Assembly: GCA_934691925.1 (NCBI GenBank)
Contig: CAKUTI010000006.1
Location: 1 to 64,000 of the forward strand
Length of the DNA: 64,000 nt
DNA from: an uncultured Treponema sp.
GTDB taxonomy: Bacteria > Spirochaetota > Spirochaetia > Treponematales > Treponemataceae
Direction: 5' to 3'
Shown: positions 44,505-51,764 of the stretch, in pieces
Layout: every line of letters begins with the position of its first letter
How positions within the stretch are numbered: position 1 is the stretch's first letter
Made by a program: the position numbers and the translations under genes
The notes under the pieces: generated by a model
What the model saw: the letters and a program-made list of their open reading frames with translations, nothing else
What the model was told of the DNA's origin: nothing
Database searches by the model: none

Positions 44505-45651
44505 GTTTGCCGCTCATAAGGCGTGGCAGTAGCAGGCCGCGCTGCTGGGTTAGGTTGGAGATTTGTTGCTGAAGATTATCAATTTTTTCAAAAACGCAAT
44601 CTGCTAGTTTATTAAATCTGTTACACAAAGATATTTCAGGCAAAACAAATTTCATTGAAGCAAAATTATTATATCGCAATGAGGGAACTGTTGCTCCTGT
44701 TGCAACAGACAGAAAATATTTTCTGTTAAGCATAAGCACATAAAAAAGAAATTTTCCAAAATTAGAACATTTAGGTTCAACACAATAACATCGTTGATGA
44801 AGATTAAACTTTCCTTTGTAATAACGAGGAATAAAAGATGTGCCCTCGCCTGGAACTATAATTGCTTCACAATCTTTTATCCATTCATTGCTTTTCTTTA
44901 TTTCTTGTGAACGGTCAAATAATGGATAAATGCCATCTTCTTCTGCATCTTCTCTATTACATTTTCCAGTAGAAATATTAGCAACATTTTCTAATTTCTC
45001 TACTTTCCACCCCGCAGGTAGTCCGTTTTCAAACTTGGCGGTTTGATAGCCGGGAAAGCGGAAGCGGACGAACCATTCTTTGTAGAGCTCGCTTGCGGCG
45101 GTCTGCAGGGCTTTTATCTGCTTTTTGTAGTTTTGTATAAGGTCGTCGTAGGCTGAAAGTATTGAGGCAATTTTTTTCTGTGTGGGGAGAGGGGGAAGTT
45201 GAACTTTTAATTTTTTTATTTTATCCACATTTAAATTTGGTTGAGCGCCTCCAGTTTTGTATAAAACCAATTGTTGATACTGTGTCCATAAATAATAATA
45301 TACAAATGCATAATGAGCTATTTTTTCATTTATTTGTAAATTACAGCAAGCTTGATTTGTTGACAGCGGTATTTTATTAACAGCAACTCTTCCCGCAGTA
45401 TATCCTTGTCCATACATTGCAACAATTATGGAATTAACAGGTATTAATTTAGCACTTGAATTTTTTAGCCCCTTCTCGGAAATAAAATTTTCTGTTTTAT
45501 AAATATAAGAATAATTGACTTCCCCAGTTTTTAACCAAGGTATAGTTGCTGGATAATAATAGTCCTTATTTGATGTAAGAGGTGTACCACCTGATATAAC
45601 TTTATCACAAATATCTTGTATTTTACATTCTTTCCATTCTTTCATTTTCAT
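44491..45651 (-). CDS. hsdS: Type I restriction enzyme, specificity subunit
   Basis: HsdS dictates the DNA target of the methylase and nuclease. The 386 residues form two target-recognition domains (about 5-150 and 210-340). A conserved helical spacer joins them (PLPTQKKIASILSAYDDLIQNYKKQI, then ELYKEWFVRFRFPGY), and a second conserved helix (CVFEKIDNLQQQISNLTQQRGLLLPRLMSGKL) lies at the C-terminus. A start at the second ATG is also possible. A single hsdS is present, with no inverted-repeat shuffling partner in the window. Confidence 0.94.
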   Translation of the reverse strand: MKMKEWKECKIQDICDKVISGGTPLTSNKDYYYPATIPWLKTGEVNYSYIYKTENFISEKGLKNSSAKLIPVNSIIVAMYGQGYTAGRVAVNKIPLSTNQACCNLQINEKIAHYAFVYYYLWTQYQQLVLYKTGGAQPNLNVDKIKKLKVQLPPLPTQKKIASILSAYDDLIQNYKKQIKALQTAASELYKEWFVRFRFPGYQTAKFENGLPAGWKVEKLENVANISTGKCNREDAEEDGIYPLFDRSQEIKKSNEWIKDCEAIIVPGEGTSFIPRYYKGKFNLHQRCYCVEPKCSNFGKFLFYVLMLNRKYFLSVATGATVPSLRYNNFASMKFVLPEISLCNRFNKLADCVFEKIDNLQQQISNLTQQRGLLLPRLMSGKLKIK

Positions 45652-45665
45652 ATTTCCATATTCTT

Positions 45666-45684
45666 GGAATTACGTTATAATTCC
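45666..45684. promoter_or_regulatory. Hairpin between the Bro-N gene and hsdS
   Basis: GGAATTA (45666-45672) and TAATTCC (45678-45684) form a perfect seven-base stem with loop CGTTA. Directly beside it, GTGTG...TACAC spans the stop codon of the Bro-N gene. A similar GTGTG...CACAC pair spans the ORF6N stop at 47004-47018, so the two accessory genes share a 3'-end structure. Confidence 0.5.
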
Positions 45685-45702
45685 CAACCCGTGTGAAATA
45701 TC

Positions 45703-46941
45703 TTACACCATTTTCAAATCTGCAAAACTTTTCTGCAAATAGCTCTCGAACAATTTTGGTGCAGGAAGCCCCAATTCTTCTGTATTTTTTTGCATCTCAT
45801 CAGGAACAACATATTCAATTTTTATCTGCCGTGATGTAATTATGAAAAGCATTCCTACAGCGTTGTTTTCATCTTTGCGTTTATGCTTTGTGTCATAGAA
45901 TTGTATCTGTTCTTTGAAAATCTGCAGTTCTGAAGCTGACAGATGATTTCGGCAAATTTTAAGCAGAATATTTCTCCTTGAGGGAATATGATAATAAAGC
46001 TGGTCGATTACAAAATATGAATCTTTATACGGCACACGCAGTTTTTCATTGCTAAAGCCAAAAGAAAAATCTGTTCCCAAAATAAAATTTCGAACTGGCA
46101 GATATAACTGTTCTTTTTTTGACTCTATCTGCGACTCAAAATAATCTTTTGCATTCAGCGGCGTAACAACACTTCTGCCAGTCTTGCTTTCTAATTCACG
46201 GCGAGCAACTGCTGCAACGGTTCCGCCTTCATGTGCACAGTGAGCGTTCTCTTCAAGAGTTTGCGGATTCTTTGCTTTTGTTATGCTTGTTGTTGAAAGT
46301 TCCGCAAGCATGTTCAAAATGAGTTCTTCATTCGTCATGTTATCGCGAAGATTTTCTTTTTTGAGTCCTTTAAACTGCTTGTATTCCTTTGCCGTTTTTT
46401 CAGCCCATGCCTGATAAATTATATCCGTAAGAGCCGCATAATGAACACCTTCTTCAACATTATGAGCTTTCCATTGGTCGGTTAAATCTTTTCTTATTTC
46501 TATTGATTTTAACCGCTGATTAATCCAATCATCTGAATATCCGAGCCTGCGGTAATCTTCCAGACCTTGTTTTATAGAAAGTTCCGGATCTTGATACTGC
46601 TCCAAACGTTCTGCGCCCACTTTTGCAAGCCATTGCTTGAACGGTTCTGCTTTTTTTGATGGAATTGATTGAATTATGCGGAAAAGCCCCTGTGTATTTG
46701 CAAAATTCGTTTTTTGCATTCCCCCAGCAGTCGAAACAGAAAGGAGGGTGACAATTTGTCCCCACCCTTTGCCAAGCTCTTCATCGCGTTTACGCATCTT
46801 TTTAATATAGTCACTTACATTTGCAGAATCAGTCAAAATCTGTACAACATCATTAACCGAGAAAAACCATTCCTCTTTTTCATCATCCCAAACGGAGCGA
46901 ACTAATTTATCTTCAAAAAGTTTTATCGAATTCCTTTTCAT
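45703..46941 (-). CDS. Bro-N antirepressor-like (DinD type) protein with degenerate DUF1016 nuclease end
   Basis: Residues 1-120 form a Bro-N/antirepressor domain (LVRSVWDDEKEEWFFSVNDVVQIL, YIKKMRKRDEEL). The middle (about 120-270) resembles DinD proteins (RRLGYSDDWINQRLKSIEIRKDLTDQW). The C-terminal 120 residues match the plan of DUF1016/YhcG nuclease domains (DFSFGFSNEKLRVPYKDSYFVIDQLYYHIPSRR), but the expected ExK after the Asp strand reads KIC, so catalysis is doubtful. The ATG overlaps a remnant of the hsdM 3' end in the same ATGA configuration as real hsdM uses. Such genes are frequent passengers in type I loci (from memory). Confidence 0.78.
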   Translation of the reverse strand: MKRNSIKLFEDKLVRSVWDDEKEEWFFSVNDVVQILTDSANVSDYIKKMRKRDEELGKGWGQIVTLLSVSTAGGMQKTNFANTQGLFRIIQSIPSKKAEPFKQWLAKVGAERLEQYQDPELSIKQGLEDYRRLGYSDDWINQRLKSIEIRKDLTDQWKAHNVEEGVHYAALTDIIYQAWAEKTAKEYKQFKGLKKENLRDNMTNEELILNMLAELSTTSITKAKNPQTLEENAHCAHEGGTVAAVARRELESKTGRSVVTPLNAKDYFESQIESKKEQLYLPVRNFILGTDFSFGFSNEKLRVPYKDSYFVIDQLYYHIPSRRNILLKICRNHLSASELQIFKEQIQFYDTKHKRKDENNAVGMLFIITSRQIKIEYVVPDEMQKNTEELGLPAPKLFESYLQKSFADLKMV

Positions 46942-46997
46942 TTCCCAAACAGCTCCTTCAAATTATCTGTAATTTGTTTTTCCAGAGTGGCGGTTTC
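46935..46997. repeat. Remnant copy of the hsdM 3' end
   Basis: These 63 bases match 47903-47965 at about 56 positions. Read on the - strand they encode LEKQITDNLKELFGK and a TGA overlapping the Bro-N ATG, while true hsdM ends LEKQIADNLKELFGE with a TGA overlapping the ORF6N ATG. No hsdM sequence continues beyond it, since the ORF6N gene ends just upstream. Confidence 0.88.
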
Positions 46998-47012
46998 CAG
47001 TCCGTGTGGCTA

Positions 47013-47909
47013 TCACACATTCTGCAAAATCGCCGTAATAAGCGATGAAGCCAATAATTCAAACGCAAAGCACTTTTTGCCCAAGTCTTTTAGAGAAGCT
47101 CCTATGTGATACAAAGTCTTTCCGTCAATAATCAAAAATCTGTCGTGCATTTTTGTAGTATGTTTTAGTGCAAGAGCCGGATATTGCGCATTGAATTTTT
47201 GAATATCCTGTGCGGTAAGCGGCGTCTTTGGGGCTGTGTAAATTGTTACCTGAACGTCCTTTTTCTTTTTTGCAAGCCGTTCCAAAATTGAAAGATCAAC
47301 ATAGCCGTCTATCAAAACAATTTCTTTTTTTGCCTGCGCAATAAAACTTTCAAACTTTGCATAAGCGTCAAAAATCTGTCCCTGAAAGAAAATGCCCTGT
47401 TTCTCTTCCACTTTGTATTTGTCCATAAGCGTAAAAAGCTCGTCAATCCGCTTGTCCGCTTCTTTTTGATGAATGTTTGTATCAAGAAGATTTTGCTTTA
47501 TTGTGTTGATTTCAGCAAAAATATTTGCATTATTCTGAAGAAAATGTTTCATTTCCTTGAACATTCTGATTAGCATTTTGCTTTGAGCGACGGCAAGTTC
47601 TCCTTTCAGGACTGTCATCAGCATATAAATGCCTTGTTCTGTAAATGCGTAAGGCTTATATCTTGTTCCGCCCCAACTTGAGGTGGAATTTTTGCACCTC
47701 AAGATTTCGTTGAATTCATCGTTTGTCAGTTGAAATCTGAAATCTTCGTCGAATCGCTCAATATTGTTTTTTACTTGCCTGTTAAAATCCTTTGTTTCAT
47801 AGCCATAGATTTCCGCCAGTTCAAAATCCAGCATCACTTGTTCGCCGCGGATTATGTAGATTTTATCTTTTATCCATTCGCTATTGTGTATTGCTATTTC
47901 GTTTTTCAT
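47013..47909 (-). CDS. ORF6N-domain protein with phospholipase-D-like C-terminus
   Basis: The 298-residue protein starts with an ORF6N domain (VMLDFELAEIYGYETKDFNRQVKNN, then FRFQLTNDEF and YAFTEQGIYMLMTVLKG), known from phage antirepressors. A helical linker follows, then a C-terminal part like one PLD/HKD half-domain (EIVLIDGYVDLS ... TKMHDRFLIIDGKTLYHIGASLKDLGKK), with H-x-D-R in place of the HxK motif. Nuclease or lipase activity is therefore uncertain. Its ATG overlaps the hsdM stop (ATGA). It is probably a regulator or toxin-like accessory of the restriction system. Confidence 0.85.
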   Translation of the reverse strand: MKNEIAIHNSEWIKDKIYIIRGEQVMLDFELAEIYGYETKDFNRQVKNNIERFDEDFRFQLTNDEFNEILRCKNSTSSWGGTRYKPYAFTEQGIYMLMTVLKGELAVAQSKMLIRMFKEMKHFLQNNANIFAEINTIKQNLLDTNIHQKEADKRIDELFTLMDKYKVEEKQGIFFQGQIFDAYAKFESFIAQAKKEIVLIDGYVDLSILERLAKKKKDVQVTIYTAPKTPLTAQDIQKFNAQYPALALKHTTKMHDRFLIIDGKTLYHIGASLKDLGKKCFAFELLASSLITAILQNV

Positions 47910-47965
47910 TCCCCGAACAGCTCCTTCAAATTATCTGCAATCTGTTTTTCCAGAGTTCCGGCTTC
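47903..47965. repeat. Genuine hsdM 3' end, parent of the remnant at 46935-46997
   Basis: This segment holds the last hsdM codons and the ATGA overlap with the ORF6N gene. With its diverged partner it brackets the ORF6N gene, as the 49-bp repeats bracket fic. Confidence 0.88.
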
Positions 47966-49648
47966 TTTGCTCAAGGTTTCAAGCTCGGTGTTGAGGTCCA
48001 GCATTTTCTTTTTGAACTCTTTTTCTGTCATGCCGTCATCTTCTATTACAACTCCTACGTAGCGGCCGGCGTTGAGGGAATAATTCTGGTCTGCAATTCC
48101 GTCTTCACCCTGAATGCTTGCGGCTTTGCAAAGGCCTATTACATCGCGGTAAGTGCCGTCTGGAAAGCGTTCTGTAAGCCAATCTATCTGGCTCTTCCAG
48201 TAGGCTTTTGTTTTTACTTCTTTGTCATCGCTAGCTTGAGGAGCAGTGTTTAGGGCTTCGGTGTATTCTGCAACAAGGTCTTTGAAGGCCTGCGTGTCGC
48301 CATCGTAAAGCCGGGTGATGATTCCTAAATTTTTTATCTGTTCACCGCTGAATTTTCTGTGCGCGCGGTCTACCTGTATAAAGATTGAGCGGGCATCTAT
48401 AAAAAGGATTTTGTCTTTCTTTTTGGCATTTTGAGTTTTCTGCTTGTCGAAAAACCAAAGGGTTGCAGGAAGCGTAACGGAAGAAAACATATTGCTTGGA
48501 AGCGTTACCATCTGGCTGATGATTCCCTCTTCTATCATCTTTTTGCGGATTTCGAGTTCTGAACCGCCTGCATCGCTTGCGGAGTTTGCCATAACAAGGG
48601 CGGCTTTTCCTGTCTGATTGAGGGAGCTTGCAAAATAACTTATCCAAAGATAGTTTGCGTTTGGAACTGTTTCTTTTTTGTCGCTGCCTTTTTTTGCGGT
48701 TTTTGACTTATTCTTTGGAACTCCGTAGATGTTAAAGCGCGGGTCGTCTTTTACTTTGTCATAAACAACTTCGTCTACGTTGAACGGCGGATTTGCCATT
48801 ACATAGTCAAATTTGCCTACTGCGTTGTACGGGTCTGAATAAAAGGAGTTTGCTTCTACAATTTCGCCGCGGACGTTGTTCAAAAGAAGATTCATTTTTG
48901 CAAGCTTTACTGTGTCTGGCTCTTTTTCAACTCCGTAGCAGCGGAACTTCATCACTTCGTCAGACGTTTTGTTGTGGCGGTGCATAAAGCGGGCAGCCTG
49001 CACGAACATACCGCCGGAACCGCAGGCCGGGTCTAAAATTTTCTTTTCGCCATTCTGCGGCTGAAGAACTTCCACCATATAGCGGACTACGGTTGCAGGC
49101 GTATAGAAAGTTCCGCCGTCTTTTCCTTCCTGAAGGGCAAACTCTCCAAGGAAGAATTCGTAGATTTCACCAAAAAGGTCTACGCTGATATTTTCGGGAA
49201 TATCCATAAAGATTCGCATGATGTTGGAAAGAAGTTCTGGTTCTTCCTCGGGCACGAGCTGGCCGTACACTTCTTTTGGAAGAACTCCGTCCATCTTTTC
49301 GTTTTCGCGTTCTATAGCTTCCATCGCCTTTTTTACAAGCGTTGCTTTGTTCGCGTCATCCGGCGCGTCATTTATTGTTGTGTAATAGGCTTCTGGCGGA
49401 AGGTAAAATCCGCAGTGTTTGATTGAAATGTCTTTTATGGATTTTTCGGCGCGTGTGCCTTTTGATTTATTGTATTCTGCCTCTATTTCTGCCTTGTGCT
49501 GTTTATAAAGAATGTCTGCATAGCGTAAAAAGATTAGCCCTAAAATTGGCTGCCCGTATTTATTTGCCGCAAGGTGCGCTCCGGCACGAAGAACGTCTGC
49601 TGCGTGCCAAAGATTGTCTTTTAAGTTTTTGAGTTCTGAGTCAGTCAT
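47906..49648 (-). CDS. hsdM: Type I restriction enzyme, DNA methyltransferase subunit
   Basis: N6-adenine methyltransferase of the complex. The 580-residue protein has the SAM motif DPACGSGGMF (D206) and the catalytic NPPF (286-289). An N-terminal helical domain starts MTDSELKNLKDNLWHAADVLR, and a C-terminal coiled segment (FKKKMLDLNTELETLSKEAGTLEKQ) docks HsdS. The start is the second in-frame ATG, preceded by GGAAG; the first adds four residues. It is the first gene of the island transcript. Confidence 0.95.
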   Translation of the reverse strand: MTDSELKNLKDNLWHAADVLRAGAHLAANKYGQPILGLIFLRYADILYKQHKAEIEAEYNKSKGTRAEKSIKDISIKHCGFYLPPEAYYTTINDAPDDANKATLVKKAMEAIERENEKMDGVLPKEVYGQLVPEEEPELLSNIMRIFMDIPENISVDLFGEIYEFFLGEFALQEGKDGGTFYTPATVVRYMVEVLQPQNGEKKILDPACGSGGMFVQAARFMHRHNKTSDEVMKFRCYGVEKEPDTVKLAKMNLLLNNVRGEIVEANSFYSDPYNAVGKFDYVMANPPFNVDEVVYDKVKDDPRFNIYGVPKNKSKTAKKGSDKKETVPNANYLWISYFASSLNQTGKAALVMANSASDAGGSELEIRKKMIEEGIISQMVTLPSNMFSSVTLPATLWFFDKQKTQNAKKKDKILFIDARSIFIQVDRAHRKFSGEQIKNLGIITRLYDGDTQAFKDLVAEYTEALNTAPQASDDKEVKTKAYWKSQIDWLTERFPDGTYRDVIGLCKAASIQGEDGIADQNYSLNAGRYVGVVIEDDGMTEKEFKKKMLDLNTELETLSKEAGTLEKQIADNLKELFGE

Positions 49649-49676
49649 GAAATCTTCCAAAAATATTTTTGTGTTG

Positions 49677-49685
49677 ATTATAGCA
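49677..49685 (-). promoter_or_regulatory. Promoter of the restriction-modification operon
   Basis: On the - strand TGC-TATAAT (extended -10; hexamer 49682-49677) lies 28 bases before the hsdM ATG at 49648, with GGAAG as ribosome site. No convincing -35 is visible, as expected for an extended -10. This is the only obvious promoter upstream of hsdM. Confidence 0.65.
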
Positions 49686-49800
49686 CGAAAAAAAGATTTC
49701 TATATATGGACAATCTTTATTGGCTCGTGCTTAGAAGCTGTTCAAATAGAACTTAAAATTATGAAGCGCTGCCGTCAAGATTTTGGCGTCTGCAAACAAA

Positions 49801-49835
49801 AAAAGGTGGTTTCGATAATCAAACCACCTTTTTTC
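49801..49835. terminator. Bidirectional terminator between hsdM and the Rsm22-like gene
   Basis: AAAAAGGTGGTTT (49800-49812) pairs perfectly with AAACCACC plus T-run (49821-49833) around CGATAATC. A-run on the left and T-run on the right make it functional on both strands. It directly follows the stop of the - strand Rsm22-like gene, so it isolates the island from it. Confidence 0.93.
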
Positions 49836-49837
49836 TT

Positions 49838-51370
49838 TTATATTTTCACAACTATCGCGCCTGATTTCTGGTCGCGCTCGTCAAGATTTTCCGGCGTTCT
49901 TATCTGCAAAAGCTCGCCGTTTTTCGGCTGGATATGGTTTTCGTCAACTGCGAGCAACATTCCGTATTTGCTGCACGCGTAATATCCGGAGCGGTGGATT
50001 TCAGGCAATTTGATAAAGTCCGACGCGATTCTTATGAAGATTTTTTCATTTTCAGGATTTTGAGTTTTTGGCGCTTCTTCCTTTTTCTGCTTTGAGTCAC
50101 GCGAGACAAAAATAAAGCTCAACGACGCCCGTTCTTTTGGAATTCCTGCCTTTTCTGAAAGCCTCAAAAGCGTTTTCGGGGCGGAGTCTGTCGAGAACGC
50201 GAAATTGCACCATTTTGTGTTTTTGCCGTTTGCGTTTGTCGCGCGTCCGCCGGTTCTTCCTGCCATCGGACATTCTTCCGTGTGCGGGCAAGGCGCGACT
50301 GGCTTAAAATTCTGCCTTATAAAAGCGTTCCGAATCAAAGAGATAAAGCGCGCCGAGTGCGGGTCTCCAGGCTCTATCAAAAGAATGTTCTGCTTTTTCT
50401 CCGCATCGTCTTTTTCGTCTTTGAGATATGAGATTAGCTGGCTGGAATATTTTTTTGCTAGAAAGTCTGTCGGCATCTCGTTGCGCTGGATAATCTCGTT
50501 GAAAGTGTTTCCGCAGGTTACAAAATCAGCTTTTTCCTTGATTGCAGTTCCGAGCGAGCCTTTTACCCTGATTATTTTCCACGGTTCGAATGTTTTTTCC
50601 GCTTTTTTCTCAGGACTTTTTTCGTCTTCTGATTTTGAGACCGCAGCCGCGATTGTCTTTGCCGCGACTGAAAGATAAATTTCCTCGCCTAGGGAAAGCG
50701 CTTGCGAGCTTAAGTCAAGGCAGTACCAGACAATTTTTTTTGAGCGCAGCTCAGGGCGTGAAAGCCAAAGCGCGATTGGAATTGTCAGCGGCCCACTTCC
50801 TATGTCCAAAGCAACTGTTTTGTCATCAAAATTGAACGCGGATTTTGGAAGATTCGCGAAAAGCCTGCACAGCCGCACGAGATTCCACCACATGAAGTAG
50901 TTCACGTAAGCGCTTAAAAAGCTCGCCTCGTTCATGTAGCCGAGCCTTCTGGTTCCGCGCTCGTCTGTGAGCTGATGCGAAAGATTTTTTACAGCGGCTG
51001 GCAAAGTGACTTTCTGCTTTCCGCTAAGATGCATAACGTCTTCGATTACCTTGTCGAAGTTCACGATGATTTTTGCCGCGTCTTCTGGAATCGATTTTTC
51101 ATCGAAAAGCTCTTTTCGGATAGAAACAGTTTTTTTCTGCCTGACCGAGTTTCTCCAGTTTGCGTGCGAGTCTCTTTTTGCGATTTTTTCTGGCTTTTGC
51201 GTTTGTTCTGTTTCCGTCCGCTCAAATCTTGTTCTTTCTGGTTCTGATTTTGATGAATATTTCGGATTTGACATTTTTCGTTCTGATTGTAATCTTGCAG
51301 CTTTTCCTTGAGATGATTTTTTTTCTCTTGAATCTTTATAAAATGAATCTTTATAAAACTGGTTTTTCAT
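49838..51370 (-). CDS. Rsm22-like SAM-dependent methyltransferase
   Basis: The 510-residue protein has a disordered basic N-terminus (about 1-90) that opens with a short repeat (FYKDS twice). A Rossmann methyltransferase core follows (VALDIGSGPLTIPIALWLS near 190). After residue 350 comes the Rsm22-type cysteine/histidine signature CPHTEECPM ... KWCNF, which may hold a metal or Fe-S cluster. Rsm22 homologues act in small-subunit ribosome assembly in mitochondria. A bacterial RNA target is plausible but unproven. AAGGGAC lies before the ATG. Confidence 0.82.
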   Translation of the reverse strand: MKNQFYKDSFYKDSREKKSSQGKAARLQSERKMSNPKYSSKSEPERTRFERTETEQTQKPEKIAKRDSHANWRNSVRQKKTVSIRKELFDEKSIPEDAAKIIVNFDKVIEDVMHLSGKQKVTLPAAVKNLSHQLTDERGTRRLGYMNEASFLSAYVNYFMWWNLVRLCRLFANLPKSAFNFDDKTVALDIGSGPLTIPIALWLSRPELRSKKIVWYCLDLSSQALSLGEEIYLSVAAKTIAAAVSKSEDEKSPEKKAEKTFEPWKIIRVKGSLGTAIKEKADFVTCGNTFNEIIQRNEMPTDFLAKKYSSQLISYLKDEKDDAEKKQNILLIEPGDPHSARFISLIRNAFIRQNFKPVAPCPHTEECPMAGRTGGRATNANGKNTKWCNFAFSTDSAPKTLLRLSEKAGIPKERASLSFIFVSRDSKQKKEEAPKTQNPENEKIFIRIASDFIKLPEIHRSGYYACSKYGMLLAVDENHIQPKNGELLQIRTPENLDERDQKSGAIVVKI

Positions 51371-51440
51371 ATTGTCCCTTAAAAATTTGTTCTTTGATTT
51401 ATAAATTCCTGAAATCCAAAACTTTCGCTTCTCTGACTTT

Positions 51441-51764
51441 TTATTTCGGGCGGTATTTTTTTACGGTGATGTAGAGATTTGTGAGCTCGGTTCTAAGCGC
51501 GCGGATTTCGTTCATGACATCGGCTTTTGTCTCGTAAATTTCAGCCTCGTGAAGAATCTCGTTCCTTGCGCCTTCAATCGTGAATTTTTTCACGTAGATT
51601 AAATGCTTGAGGCGCAAGACCATGTCAAGCTCGCGCTCCGTGTAGAAACGCCTTCCTCCGATGTCTTTGCGCGGCGCAAAGCCCGGAATCACGGTTTCCC
51701 AATAACGGAGAACGTTCGCCTTTAAGCCGGAAATTTCTTCAACTTCGCCGATTGTGTACGTCAA
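51441..51764 (-). CDS. MerR-family regulator, minimal
   Basis: The 107-residue protein is a MerR winged helix (TYTIGEVEEISGLKANVLRYWE ... GRRFYTERELDMVLRLKHLI) with a short coiled-coil tail and no effector domain. It resembles the small MerR-like proteins that pair with housekeeping genes. Its ATG overlaps the der stop by four bases, so it is co-translated with der. No operator of the 19-bp MerR type was noticed nearby. Confidence 0.85.
   Translation of the reverse strand: MTYTIGEVEEISGLKANVLRYWETVIPGFAPRKDIGGRRFYTERELDMVLRLKHLIYVKKFTIEGARNEILHEAEIYETKADVMNEIRALRTELTNLYITVKKYRPK

Noticed and set aside
44491..45651. Phase-variable hsdS shuffling
   Set aside because: No second hsdS, inverted repeats or recombinase gene occurs in the window.
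45703..47909. Prophage, suggested by Bro-N and ORF6N domains
   Set aside because: No integrase, terminase, capsid or tail genes are present; these domains are common passengers in type I restriction loci.
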